The notes under the pieces: generated by a model
Seen by the model: only the letters and a program-made list of their open reading frames with translations
Told to the model about the DNA's origin: nothing
The model's database searches: none
DNA from: Spiroplasma sp. NBRC 100390
GTDB taxonomy: Bacteria; Bacillota_I; Bacilli_A; Mycoplasmatales; Mycoplasmataceae
DNA length: 64,000 nucleotides
Direction of reading: 5' to 3'
Assembly: GCF_001886495.1 (NCBI RefSeq)
Contig: NZ_CP018022.1
Coordinates: 1,054,001-1,118,000 of the forward strand
In this document: positions 11,310 to 21,788 of the stretch, piece after piece
Layout: the number at the start of each line of letters is the position of its first letter
Numbering within the stretch: position 1 is the first letter of the stretch
Made by a program: the position numbers and the translations under genes

Positions 11310-12947
11310 TTATGACCCTAAAATTTTTGAGTTAATATCCGGAATAAAAATCATATGTAAGTCTTCATTGGTTGTTTTAAATAAAATTGTCTTATCATTA
11401 ATTGATTTTACAGTAAAACCAATACCATCAATGTTAATTCGCACATCAAATGCTGTTGCTAAATCATCAACACCATTGGCTAATTTTCATTCACCATTTG
11501 GTTGATCTTGATATTCAATATGCCATTTACCACTAGTTAATTTAACCTTACTATTAGCAATTGCTGTTTCACTGTGACCATTTATTTTTAACATCGTTGG
11601 AATTAATTGTTGAATTTCTTTGCTCAGCGGAATTGAAAAATTAAAATCTCATTTAACAATATGAGCTGTTAATTTTAAATCTGAATTTAAATCATAATTA
11701 AATAATTGATTAATAAAAGATTTAACATGTTTTACCGGAAGAATATCAATAATTCCTTCTGTTCCTGATGTTACTTGGTATCAACGTGGCGGAATTTGCT
11801 CATATTTAATATTAATAGTTGTTGTAACAAAAAGTACTTTTACCGCAATCACAACTGAAATTGGTGTTCTAACAGCCGATCACTCATTACTTTTGTTTTT
11901 TCAACCATCAAATAAATTATGTAAAATACGTTCTAAATTAGTACCAAATTTAATTTTGCCACCATTATTACTATCAATATCTTTATTAACATCTAGAAAA
12001 CCATCATCATTAATATTTCGTGGTGTATCAAATAAATATTGAATTAATAGTAACAATAAATTTTGTGATTTTTGTTGTTGGCGTTGTTCAACTACAAAAT
12101 TACGAAAATGAATGATATCTGATGCTAAACTATTTAGAATATCAAGATATTTTGCTTTAATCGTAATTGTTGCTGTTGTTCCAATAATAATATTTTGTTC
12201 TATTGTTTTATCAATTGCTCCATCTTTTAGGAAATCACCAACACCTGGTAAATTAGTTAATAAATTAATAAAATTTTGTCATTTTTTTCAATTTAAATCA
12301 CTATTATCAAATTTTGTTGGAATAACAGTTGGTAAATTATCAAATAAACCAACCTGAGTAACTATGCCTAAAATAGTTTCAATTGGTAAACTACTTCCCG
12401 AAATTGGAAGGTCCATTTTTGAAAAAATAATTGTTAAACTTTGATTTAATTTTTGAATTGTTTCGTTAGTTAATTTCAAATCATTAGTAGTAACCGCAAC
12501 AGCAAAATTATTATCTTCTGTTTTCGGATTAACTAATTCTTCTCCCTTAAAATCAGCAGTTAACTCCAGTTGCCCACAATGCATTACTGATTCATCAACA
12601 ACTTCAATTTTACTAAAATTAGTTTGTTTTAATGTTAAATCATCACCAAATTCAGTAAAATTATTTTTTAAAATATTAAAAGCATCATCAGCATTAACTG
12701 TTTGAAAATCATTACTATCAATAATCATCGGCGTTAATTCAGAAAAACGATTTAATTTATTAATAATTTTAGTTTTTGCCGCTTGGACAGGATCTTTAAC
12801 AGTAGTTGGATCATCTACTTGATCATGCTTAGTATTTGAATCATTGTCTGGCTTTACCCCAGAAGGTTGATTCTGACATGCTGTACCACTTAAAGCCGCT
12901 GAACTAGTTAAAACAAAGCTCCCTAAAATAGTTAAAAGTTTTTTCAT
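11310..12947 (-). CDS. Lipoprotein of unknown function (545 aa)
   Basis: Membrane-anchored surface protein. The signal peptide MKKLLTILGSFVLTSSAALS ends in the lipobox GTAC (Cys 24), followed by a polar Asp/Asn-rich spacer. The rest is a long soluble domain with no catalytic motif that I recognise. The general plan (conserved MKKLL signal, repeated beta-strand-rich Asn/Asp/Thr segments) resembles the Mollicutes lipoprotein group found again at 25403 and 55459-60747, but direct similarity is weak. A TGA Trp joins residues 219/220, so the frame is continuous to 11310. It has its own terminator. Confidence 0.85.
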
Positions 12948-13021
12948 TTCTTTATTTCCTTTACACTCTCTACTATCAATAAAAACTTTTATTTAATTAA
13001 AAATAACTACCCGAGAACATT

Positions 13022-13837
13022 CTAATTTAATAACTCCCGTTGATAACCATTAACAATGATTTTTAATTCTTTTTCACTACGTTTATTAACTAACATATAC
13101 ATTTGTAACCATTTAATAATATTATCTAATTCGATTAATAAAACAAAGTTAAAGTTTTGTTTAATGTTATGTTTTTTGAAAATTAATAAAATCTTACGAA
13201 TCATAATTGAACTATCAACTGAAAAAGCAATTGAGAATAATACAAAAACACTCTGTGAAAACAAAACAACAGATAGATTATTTTCAAACAAATCACTATG
13301 AATTGCTTTCATTGCATTAATGTAAGTTAAAATCTTATTAATTAAGATTATTTTTAAATATTTTGTTCACAGTTGTCTGAAAAAATATAATGTTACAATA
13401 ACTGAAACAAAACCTAAAAACCCAAAAATAACAACACTATCACCTGTTCTAACTTTAACTTTGTCAATTGCATACACTACAATTAGGATAAATTCAAAAA
13501 CAATAGAAACAATACATATTATGGAATCAGTATAATAATTTGGAAAATGATGCTTGCCTATTAAAACTCATCAACTAATAGTAAAGGTCATTAAATGTAG
13601 TAAATTATGAATAATTAGTAATCGTGACATATTTAATAAAAAATAAAAACTAATTTGAATTATAACTAAAAAAATAATTGCCAAGGTTTTTTTAACTTTT
13701 ATTTTTAAAACAGAAAGATTAGTAATATATGAAGCAAGATAAAGAACCGCAAAAAAAACTAATATTTTAGCAATAAAAATTAATAATGCTAAATCAATAT
13801 ATTTAAACCCAAAAAATGTAAAAATTAATTTGTCCAT
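13022..13837 (-). CDS. Polytopic membrane protein of unknown function (271 aa)
   Basis: I do not recognise a family. About five hydrophobic segments fill residues 15-155, followed by an amphipathic half with one more hydrophobic stretch (about 190-210) and a basic C-terminus. TGA codons give Trp at ISWWVL and QLWTK. A short AAAGGTATGAG precedes the ATG. It lies between the lipoprotein at 11310 (upstream of it in the same direction) and a divergent small gene at 14015. Confidence 0.75.
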
Positions 13838-14014
13838 CTGTTCTCATACCTTTGCTTTTTTAAAATTATTTCCGGTACTTTGAACTATTATATATATTTA
13901 TTTACAAAAATGCAAAAATTTTTTTTAAAAAATAAATGTTATAATTAAAACGAAGTTGATAATTTAAAGAAAAAATTATTAACATTAAAAAGATTCAGGA
14001 GGTAAAAAAGATAA

Positions 14015-14356
14015 ATGTTACCAGAAAAAATTGATATTTTTATTGATGAACATATTGATAAACCTTTATCAGAATACATTAAAGAAAATCCACGGTTTAT
14101 TTTAGAATTTGTTAATAGTTTAACTTGAGAAGAAAAATTTGAATTAATTTCTGATTATGTTGCAACAAACGAAGAAATTGAAAAAGCAATTAATACCTTG
14201 AATAAATATATATCACTATTTATTGAAGATGAGATTAAGGAACGTGTGATTCAAAATATTTCTGAAGAAGAATATCTACGTCATAAAGCAATTGTTGAAA
14301 TATATGAAAAAGCTAAAAATGAATTAGAATTGAGTAAAAAGAAAACTCCTAATTAA
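14015..14356 (+). CDS. Hypothetical acidic protein (113 aa)
   Basis: Small soluble Glu/Lys-rich, helix-forming protein; one TGA Trp (SLTWEEK). The start is well supported by AGGAGG 12 bases before the ATG, with TATAAT at 13940-13945 as a plausible -10 box. There is no known domain. It is convergent with the RloB-like gene and shares its bidirectional terminator. Confidence 0.75.
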
Positions 14357-14361
14357 TAAAT

Positions 14362-14390
14362 AAAAAATAATACTAAATGTATTATTTTTT
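14362..14390. terminator. Bidirectional terminator between convergent genes
   Basis: 12-bp stem (14362-14373 with 14379-14390) with T-runs on both strands. It overlaps the last codons of the minus-strand gene that ends at 14382. Confidence 0.75.
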
Positions 14391-14957
14391 ATTTATTAAT
14401 TCAAGATAATCGCAACCCATTTCTTTTAAATTTTGTTCCAAATAACTAAAGTTATCAGTTAATGATAATAACTTATTAAAATAATCAACCTTTTTTTGTT
14501 TATAATTAGATCCTAATTGTTCTTTAATAAAGATTTTATCATCTTTTGAACTGTTATAATCAGAAAAATGCAATTTTAAATAATATTCAAATGTTTTACC
14601 TAAAGGTAGTTCAATTAAAAATATATTTTTTTCAGTAATATCTAAAATATCAGCAATACTATTAACAATTTTATCTTTATATTTTTTAACATTATTAATC
14701 GCTTCATTATCATTATCTAAAATGATAAAGACCTTAAGACTTAGATTGTTGGGTGTCACTGAAAGTAATAAAGTTTCCAATTTTCTTTTATAATTACCAT
14801 CACTCTTAATTTTTAAACTTTTAAATGTCAGATGAGTTATAGCAAAAATTTCAGCTTTGATTTTTTCACTACTGTTAACACCTTTAAAATATGTTCTCTC
14901 TGTATTAGCTTCCTTTCCTTCAAAACAAATAATGATATATTTTTACAATGATAACAT
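14382..14957 (-). pseudogene. RloB-like protein, interrupted by TAA at codon 5
   Basis: The frame opens with an ATG that overlaps the stop of the ATPase gene (TAATG), then reads MLSL and hits TAA at 14943-14945. After this it stays open for 186 codons. The sequence just after the stop (KYIIICFEGK...TERTYFKG) matches the N-terminal CEGxxTExxYF pattern of RloB-like (PF13707) proteins, and FIILDNDNEA fits their acidic second motif. So the normal start lies before the stop and the gene is probably broken by one point mutation. Alternatives are initiation at ATT/ATC after the stop or a much shorter product from a TTG near 14780. RloB proteins accompany RloA-type ATPases and are suspected of anti-phage roles; function here is inferred. 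Confidence 0.55.
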
Positions 14958-16237
14958 TAAATAATTTCCTCACAAAAATGTTCAAAATCATCATTAGAAG
15001 GATGTGAACCAATAACTTCATCAAAATAATTTTTAGAAAATTTAAAATCATTTCGAATTGGTTTATCATTTCAACGTAATTCGTTAAAAGAAGTAACATC
15101 ATTATATTGGTTAATTACATAAATAGCATCTTTTCTAACTTCTTCAAAGATATAAGGATTATGTGCAGTAAAAACCAAAATAATATTTTTAAAGAAGTTT
15201 GCTTTAAAAAGCCTAATAAAAAATCGTGTTAAATTTGGATGTCATGAATTATCTAACTCATCAATAAAAATATAACTATAAGTTTCTAATTTTTCTGTAA
15301 TTCTTAACAACATTAATATTTTTGACATAAATTTTAATGTTCCTTCAGACAAAAGAGAAAAAGGGATTTTAGCATCATCTTTTAATTCAACATATTGAAT
15401 TGATACTTGTTTTATAGTTTTATTAAAATTATACGGATCCGGAATTTTTTTAACTTGAAAAAACACTTTTTTAACATTAGAATCAATTGTTGAAATAATT
15501 ATATTAATTTTTTTCTGTAAAAGTTGTTGTGTTTTATCATTTGTAGTGCTATGCAATAATAATTCATTTAAACTTTCATCAATTAAATATTGCTTTTCTA
15601 AAATAACATCAAAACTAAAAAACGATTTAGACATTTTTAATAACATTTCACCAAATGTATTAGTTTCATCAGTTAATAAACTTATAAATTGATTATTTTC
15701 ACTTTTTTCAATTTGTGAATTTGCTAATAAATAAAAACGTAAGAAATTTAATTTATTTAAATCACCATTAGTTTGCTGTCAAATTATTTTTTTATCTTTC
15801 AAAATTGTTTCTTCAAAAAAATTTGGATTTTGAAATACTATTTCATGCATATAATCTCCATAATCAGTTGTAAAAATAACAGTAATTTTAATGCACTTAC
15901 TATTAGCATTAAAATCCGCTTGATCAAATGTTTTTTGTTGTCTACTATATTTCATACCAAAAGGAGTAATCATTTCCTTATTAAAAATTAAACCTAATTC
16001 GTTAAACTGTTGATATTTTAAAAATAATTCTAAAATTGTTGATTTTCCCGAAGCATTGGCACCAATAACTCCAATAACCGAATTAAAATCTTCTGTCTTA
16101 TTATTTTTAAATTCTACTTCTTTAACCGAATATTGATAATTATATAAGTTTTTATTAGTATTAAACTTTATTTCTACTTCTTTATCAAATTTTCGAAAGC
16201 CACTAAATTTTATTGTTTTAATTAAAAAATTTCTCAT
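14957..16237 (-). CDS. RloA-like AAA ATPase (abortive-infection-type)
   Basis: Cytosolic ABC/SMC-like ATPase of 426 residues. Walker A is GANASGKST near residues 59-67, the signature-like LSEGTLKFMS is in the second half, and Walker B IFIDELDNSWHP carries the DELDNSxHP form typical of AAA_15/AAA_21 (COG1106) proteins. One TGA falls inside this Walker B motif, as Trp. These ATPases pair with RloB or TOPRIM-like partners in restriction or abortive-infection loci. The next gene overlaps by TAATG and is RloB-like, so the two form a translationally coupled pair. The defence role is known only for relatives. Confidence 0.88.
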
Positions 16238-16481
16238 AATAATATGCTCCCTTATATTTCTATATATTTAATTATATATTAAAAATGAGAAAAAATCTCA
16301 TTATAATGCATAATTATTTGGTTTTTATTTTGAGTAAATAAAAACCAATTTCAATTAAATTAAGAAAAATAATTTAAAAATTAAAAAATAAAAGACATAA
16401 TTTCAGATTTTTAAGTTAAAATAATACTAAGTGTATTTTACACAGATATAAATGGTCAGACATACCAGAAAGGTTCTAAAC

Positions 16482-16727
16482 ATGAAAAAAACTGAGAAAA
16501 GAAAATTAAAATTATGACATAAAATTATAATTTGAGGAACGTTAAATGCTTATGCTTTAGCATTGTTAATTGCTGTTTTAGCATTACCACAAACACCTTG
16601 ACATTGTCGTTTATTTGCATTTATTAATATCTTTGTTGTATTATTAATCCAAGTGATTTATTATACTCGTCTTTATGTTAAAAATAAAAATAAAGCTGCC
16701 AAGAACAAAACCGTTGAATTAAAATAA
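16482..16727 (+). CDS. Small basic membrane protein (81 aa)
   Basis: Lys-rich N-terminus, two hydrophobic helices (about residues 14-36 and 43-62), then a Lys-rich tail. Three TGA Trp codons mean it is invisible in the standard code. AGAAAGG precedes the ATG and a strong hairpin follows the stop. No family recognised. Confidence 0.7.
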
Positions 16728-16738
16728 TTTTATATCTT

Positions 16739-16770
16739 AAAAAGACACACTTATAAAAGTGTGTCTTTTT
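16739..16770. terminator. Bidirectional terminator between the 81-aa gene and tyrS
   Basis: 14-bp perfect stem (16739-16752 with 16757-16770), loop ATAA, U-rich in either direction. Confidence 0.9.
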
Positions 16771-16785
16771 ATTTTAAATACATAA

Positions 16786-18039
16786 TTATTCACAAGAAAT
16801 TAAATGGTATTTTCGTTTTCCACGACGAACAATTAAATATTTATTAAATAAAAATTTATCTTTTGTAACAACCCATGCTTCATCATTAACAACATTCCCG
16901 TTTATTGTGATTGCCCCTTGTTCTAAGAACTCACGCCCTTCTCGTTTTGATGTCACAATTTCAGCTTGAACTAATAAATCAAGAATTGGCAAATCAAAAG
17001 TTGTTAATGAAAAAGATGATAAACTACCTTGCAATTGATCCAATTGCTGTTTCGATAATTGGTGCAAATTACCATTAAATAATGCTTCACTTACAATTTG
17101 TGCTGTTGCTAATCCATCAGTTTGATGCACAAATAATGTTACTGCTTCAGCTAATTTTCTTTGTGCAATACGCTTTGCTGGTTCCTTTTGATGTTCTTTT
17201 TCAATTGCAATAATTTCTGCTTCCGTCAACATTGTTAAATAACGTAATAATTTTCCAGTTTCTTGATCATCTTGATTAAAGAAAAATTGATAAAATTCAT
17301 ATGGTGATGTTTTTTTTGGATCTAATCAAACCGCTCCTGATTCTGTTTTTCCAAATTTTGACCCATCAGCTTTAGTTAATAAATTCATTGTTAAACCACA
17401 TGCTAAATTATCTTCGCCGATTTGTTTATGAATATAGTCTGTCCCTGAAGTAATATTTCCCCATTGGTCACTTCCCCCCGTTTGAACAGCACAATCATAA
17501 TTTACATATAATTGATAAAAATCATACGCTTGCAATAAAGTATAAGCAAACTCGGTATATGATAACCCAACCTCAATTCTTGTTGCAATATTTTCTTTTG
17601 CTAACAAGTAACTAATATTAAAGTCTTTCCCCACATTTCGTAAAAAATCAATTAAAGTCATTTTTTGTAACCAATCAGCATTATTAACCATTCGTACATT
17701 TTTTCCAATTAATTGTTGCATTTGGGTACTTATTGCTTGAACATTATGCATAATCGTCTGGTCATCTAATAATATCCGTTCTGCTTTTTTACCACTTGGA
17801 TCACCAATCATTCCGGTTCCACCACCAATAATAGCAATTGGCTGAAAACCAAACATTTCAAAACGTTTTAACAACATAATTTGAATTAAATGACCAACAT
17901 GTAATGAATCACCTGTTGGATCAAACCCACAATAAACTCCCTTTTTTAAAGCTTGGGCTTTTAATAATTTTGTTTCATTAGTTACTTGCTTTAATAGACC
18001 TCGTCATTTTAATTCTTCTATAATATCTTTTACCATCAT
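16786..18039 (-). CDS. tyrS: Tyrosyl-tRNA synthetase
   Basis: Class I aminoacyl-tRNA synthetase that charges tRNA-Tyr; 417 residues, normal for bacterial TyrS. Visible are the HIGH motif as HVGH (about residues 46-49), the Tyr-binding region with GGSDQWGN, the KMSKS loop as KFGKT, and a C-terminal S4 RNA-binding domain (GAITINGNVV). Two consecutive ATGs begin the gene; the first (18039) is 5 bases from GAGGG. No T-box is seen upstream. Three TGA Trp codons are used. Confidence 0.96.
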
Positions 18040-18057
18040 TTATTCCCTCTACTATTT

Positions 18058-18080
18058 AAAAAACTCTAAAATGTTAGAGT
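18058..18080 (-). terminator. Terminator after the YtxH-like gene
   Basis: 7-bp stem AACTCTA/TAGAGTT with a short T-rich tail, located just after the stop codon of the YtxH-like gene and before tyrS. Confidence 0.5.
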
Positions 18081-18586
18081 TATTCTTTATCGACTTTTGC
18101 GATTTTTTTAAGTTGATTAGGTTTTTCCTCTTCAATAATTTTTTCTGAAATTGACGCTGATGTTTTTTTCAAATCTTCCGTTACCTTAATTCCGGCATCA
18201 ATTGCAGAAACTGTTATTTTAGCTAAATCTTTCGCAACTGCCCGAACATTTGGTGATTTTGCCGCAGCTTTAATTAATTTTACAGCCCCAACATCAATTT
18301 TTTTTAATGCTTTATAGGCCATTTCTTTCGTTGAAGCAGAATCTAAAATTTCTACAGCACCCTTAACATCTTTAATTCGTAATTCAATATCCGCTGCTAC
18401 TTCATCTGATTCGATTCCTTGTGATTTTTCTCACACAATTTCAATTTTATTAACCATTTTTTTCAATTGTGGATTATATTTTTTAACTAAATTAATAAAA
18501 TCTTGCCGTAATTCTGATCCTTTTTTAGGAGCAATAAGCATCCCCGTTACCATAATTGCTAATGTTTTAACAAACTTAAAAGCCAT
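18080..18586 (-). CDS. YtxH-like protein (168 aa)
   Basis: The N-terminus MAFKFVKTLAIMVTGMLIAPKKGSEL has the hydrophobic patch followed by APKxGxELR that marks YtxH-domain proteins of Firmicutes. The remainder is an Ala/Lys-rich helical region. Gene order (DUF948 protein immediately upstream, YtxH next) is that of ytxG-ytxH operons in Bacilli. Function is unknown; a membrane-associated helical protein is expected. RBS AGAAGGA lies inside the end of the upstream gene. Confidence 0.75.
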
Positions 18587-18588
18587 AA

Positions 18589-18942
18589 TTATTCCTTCTC
18601 ATCAGAATTAGCAAAATCTTTTAATTTATCAACAATTCGATAAGCAATATCTTTATTACGAGCAATAACTTTTACTCATGCCTTAACATTCCGTTTAGCA
18701 AAGGCTTCAAATACATCAATATAATTTGAAACTTTAACAACTGTGTCAACAGTAGAGTTTAACATTTCTGATTTATAAGTTAAGTCTTCAACAAAATAAT
18801 CAAATTTCTTAGCAGCAATTGCAACTTTCCGAGCGGCAATAATTCCATAACAACAAAATACAATCGCTAAACATAATAAAACAATAATTAAAATTGTTTG
18901 TGAAATTAATAAATCGTCACTAGTTGCTAAGATATATATCAT
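18589..18942 (-). CDS. DUF948 (YtxG-like) membrane protein (117 aa)
   Basis: One N-terminal transmembrane helix (about residues 10-35) followed by a long amphipathic helix (KVAIAAKKFDYFVEDL), the architecture of DUF948/YtxG proteins. It ends 2 bases before the YtxH-like gene, so the two are translationally coupled. The start at ATG 18942 is preferred over an in-frame GTG 9 bases upstream, because GGGTGG is well spaced for the ATG. TGA encodes Trp at KAWVK. Confidence 0.75.
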
Positions 18943-19023
18943 TTCTTCCACCCTTTTTTCTAATCAAATTAAATATTACTTTTACATTATAACTTATTTT
19001 ATTTAATATCAAAATAAAAATCC

Positions 19024-20094
19024 TTATTTATTCTCATCTTTATCAAGATTTTTACTTTCATTAATTTGAGCCTTAACTCGTTCTTTTCGTTTTTCCTCAG
19101 CTTCTCGCGCAGTACGTTCTTCCAATTCTAACATACGTGATAAATATGGATTACGTTTAGTATAATAATCATTAACATGTTTTGTTTCTGAATTTGAATC
19201 ATCTTTTCGTAAATCATGCAAATTTTGATGATATTGTGCGATTGGTTTTGAACGACGTAAGAATTGATTATTTAAATTACTCTCTTGTAAATTAAGTAGG
19301 GTCTTAAATCGAACTGCTCCTGCTTTAGTTGAGTTGTGTTGAATCAAGCGACGGCGTTGTTCTAATGGCATATTTTCGGAAAAATTATCATCAATATGAT
19401 AAGCTTCTGCAACCGCTTGACGAATTTGTTCATTAATTAGTTTTTGTTCTTCTAATCCTTCGAACAATGCCGTTTGTTCATACTCATCAACTTGATAACG
19501 TGGTTTGGGATTACTAATTTTTTGTTTAATTTGTTCTAACTCCAATGTTAATTCAGCTGTTCGTTCCCCAAAAACATTTTCCCCATTTTTACGTGGTTTA
19601 AATAAAAATGATACGGTTTGGGCTGCTTGTTCTGATAATTTATTGCGATTTTTTAAAGTTGACTTAATTGTGCCACCATCTGTCAATGGATTATATTTTT
19701 TAAAATATTGTTCAATATTAACTTTTTCAGCATCTGAAACTTTTTCTTTAACAATATGAATTTTTGCTAACTCAGCTTTTTTCTCAACAATTTTTTGTTC
19801 AATAATTTCATTAATTGAATTAGAAGCAGCACTTTCTAATTCATCATGCAAATTATGTTCATAACTACTCATCGTACTTTTAAAATCATTAGCCCCATCA
19901 AGTTTTTTCCCATACAATGGTGAAATAACTTCTCCCAATGAATTTAAAGAAGGTTTTTCCTCAGCTGGAGGTTCAATATTAGTTGCTTCTGATACTTCTT
20001 CTTGTTGTCGTTTTTGTTCACGCTTTAGATGAGGATAAGCATCATCATGATTATAATAAGATTCGATTTTTTGGTTTTTATTTTCACTCATCAT
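19024..20094 (-). CDS. Highly charged cytosolic protein of unknown function (356 aa)
   Basis: No signal peptide, no membrane segment and no catalytic motif that I recognise. It is rich in Glu, Lys, Gln and Asn with predicted coiled-coil stretches (for example around residues 85-130 and 180-235) and ends in a charged tail (EERTAREAEEKRKERVK). It could be a cytoskeletal or scaffold component. It contains no Trp. GGGGG lies 5 bases before two consecutive ATGs. It is first in a run with the DUF948 and YtxH-like genes, separated from them by about 80 bases. Confidence 0.75.
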   Translation of the reverse strand: MMSENKNQKIESYYNHDDAYPHLKREQKRQQEEVSEATNIEPPAEEKPSLNSLGEVISPLYGKKLDGANDFKSTMSSYEHNLHDELESAASNSINEIIEQKIVEKKAELAKIHIVKEKVSDAEKVNIEQYFKKYNPLTDGGTIKSTLKNRNKLSEQAAQTVSFLFKPRKNGENVFGERTAELTLELEQIKQKISNPKPRYQVDEYEQTALFEGLEEQKLINEQIRQAVAEAYHIDDNFSENMPLEQRRRLIQHNSTKAGAVRFKTLLNLQESNLNNQFLRRSKPIAQYHQNLHDLRKDDSNSETKHVNDYYTKRNPYLSRMLELEERTAREAEEKRKERVKAQINESKNLDKDENK

Positions 20095-20132
20095 GAAAAC
20101 CCCCTTTATTTACCTATATTATAAAACATTTC

Positions 20133-21155
20133 TTACTTTTTAACTAGTCGATTTGAAATAATGTTATGCCGACCAAATTTGGCTTGATCAACACCATTTA
20201 ATTGCACAGCATCACCAGTAAAACCAATATTAATTTTTGCCAAAGATTGACCAACCCCATAAATATCTACTGGCACTCCTTCCTTCTCAAATTCAATAAT
20301 TTTTTGAACATTAAATCCTGAAGAAACAATGATTTTAACATAATCATAACCTTGTTGATCTAATTGTTGGCGTAAGGCACAAACTAAATGTTTATTTACC
20401 CCGTTAATTTCACCAAGTGGGTATTGTTTTTCTTTCCCAAGAAAATATTTGTCAACTAAAGCTTGCGATGTATCAACACGAACCGCATATAAATTTGGGA
20501 ATTCAACTGCCACTTTTAAAGTATCAGTAATAACATCATTATTATAATCAACTAAGGCCACTAATTTATCAGTTGGATAAAATCGTTGATAAGCATGTAG
20601 TGCCACAATTAAATCTCCATTAAATGCTTGAATTAAAGCGTGCGGGACAGTTCCCATTGGTTCATAATTCCCTGTCAATTTTGTTACCTGAGCTGTTGTC
20701 ACAAAATTGGTAATTCCCCCAACTTTAGCAGCATAACCATCATTTTCTTGATTATAATAATAATCACTACGATCGTTCATATAAATAACTGGTTTATTAT
20801 TTGCTACCTGTAAAATTCGATGACAGTTAGTCGCAATACTAGTTTGTCGTGCTAAAATACCATCAATGATTCCTTCTAAATGACCAAATTGATAATAATG
20901 CCCCGTAACTTTTAACACCGGCTCACTTGGTTGAATTACATCACCATCAGTCAAAGCTGTAATTTCAAGTGTCTCTGGGTTAAAAGCTTCCGTTTTTAAT
21001 AATTCAACACACTCATTAACCCCCGCCAAAATAACATTTTCTTCCCGCTGAAAAAATTGCATTGTTATAATATCATTTGGTTTCTCATTTTTTAAAATAT
21101 TAGCTGTTTTTAAAAAATAAACGGCACTATAATATCCTGTTTTAATTTTACTCAT
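20133..21155 (-). CDS. pncB: Nicotinate phosphoribosyltransferase
   Basis: First enzyme of NAD salvage from nicotinic acid: nicotinate plus PRPP gives nicotinate mononucleotide. 340 residues, within the range of compact bacterial NAPRTases. Characteristic stretches are the GTVPHALIQAF motif, DTSQALVD and the C-terminal GVGQSLAKINIGFTGD. The start at ATG 21155 follows GAAAGGAATA. It is preceded by ytpR with a 13-base gap, probably co-transcribed. No Trp codons occur in the frame. Confidence 0.9.
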   Translation of the reverse strand: MSKIKTGYYSAVYFLKTANILKNEKPNDIITMQFFQREENVILAGVNECVELLKTEAFNPETLEITALTDGDVIQPSEPVLKVTGHYYQFGHLEGIIDGILARQTSIATNCHRILQVANNKPVIYMNDRSDYYYNQENDGYAAKVGGITNFVTTAQVTKLTGNYEPMGTVPHALIQAFNGDLIVALHAYQRFYPTDKLVALVDYNNDVITDTLKVAVEFPNLYAVRVDTSQALVDKYFLGKEKQYPLGEINGVNKHLVCALRQQLDQQGYDYVKIIVSSGFNVQKIIEFEKEGVPVDIYGVGQSLAKINIGFTGDAVQLNGVDQAKFGRHNIISNRLVKK

Positions 21156-21168
21156 TATAATATTCCTT

Positions 21169-21771
21169 TCAAAAACTATTTCCAAGATGATATTGTTTTG
21201 GTGATAATAACATAATTTTTTTACCAACACTAGAAGATGATAATCCTAATTCTCGTTCTGAACATAACATTCCATTTGACATAACACCTCGTAATTCACT
21301 AGGAACAATTTGTAATGTTGAGGGCATAATTGCACCAACTCGTGCGACAACAACTAACTGACCAACCTCACAGTTATCTGCTCCACAAATAATTTGAAGA
21401 ATTTCAGAACCAATCGTAACTTGACAAATATTTAATTTATCAGAATTAGGGTGTTGCTTACGTTCTAAAATTTGACCAACAATAAATTGGGGTTTATTAT
21501 TAATATTATGAAATAGATACCCTTGTTTTTTAAACATTGTTGCTAACTCTGTTAATAATAATTGATTATCACTATTAATACCTGGTCTTAATTTTGTTGT
21601 TAAATGCTGACTAGCATTTAACAAATTAAAACTATGACATTGAATATTTTTATTATGAAAGAAAACCCATTCTTTCTTAATCGTATGTTCTCCTTGCGTA
21701 ACGATTGGTTCATACCCAACTAAAACATCAAAATCCGGCTGATAGAATAAACCAATTAATGCTGTCTCCAT
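21169..21771 (-). CDS. ytpR: YtpR-type tRNA-binding-domain protein
   Basis: 200 residues: an N-terminal DUF4479-like half followed by an EMAP/PheT-type OB-fold from about residue 95 (GQILERKQHPNSDKL, then CGADN and LRGVMSNGMLCSERELG). This is the pattern of YtpR proteins of Firmicutes and Mollicutes, thought to bind tRNA. AGAGG precedes the ATG. It sits between the M42 peptidase and pncB in one direction with gaps under 20 bases, so the three are likely one transcript. Confidence 0.88.
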   Translation of the reverse strand: METALIGLFYQPDFDVLVGYEPIVTQGEHTIKKEWVFFHNKNIQCHSFNLLNASQHLTTKLRPGINSDNQLLLTELATMFKKQGYLFHNINNKPQFIVGQILERKQHPNSDKLNICQVTIGSEILQIICGADNCEVGQLVVVARVGAIMPSTLQIVPSELRGVMSNGMLCSERELGLSSSSVGKKIMLLSPKQYHLGNSF

Positions 21772-21788
21772 TTTTACCTCTTCTCACT

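Noticed and set aside
14920-15102. Short Leu/Met-rich minus-strand frame
   Set aside because: It is an alternate frame of the RloA-like ATPase C-terminus, whose true frame ends at 14957.
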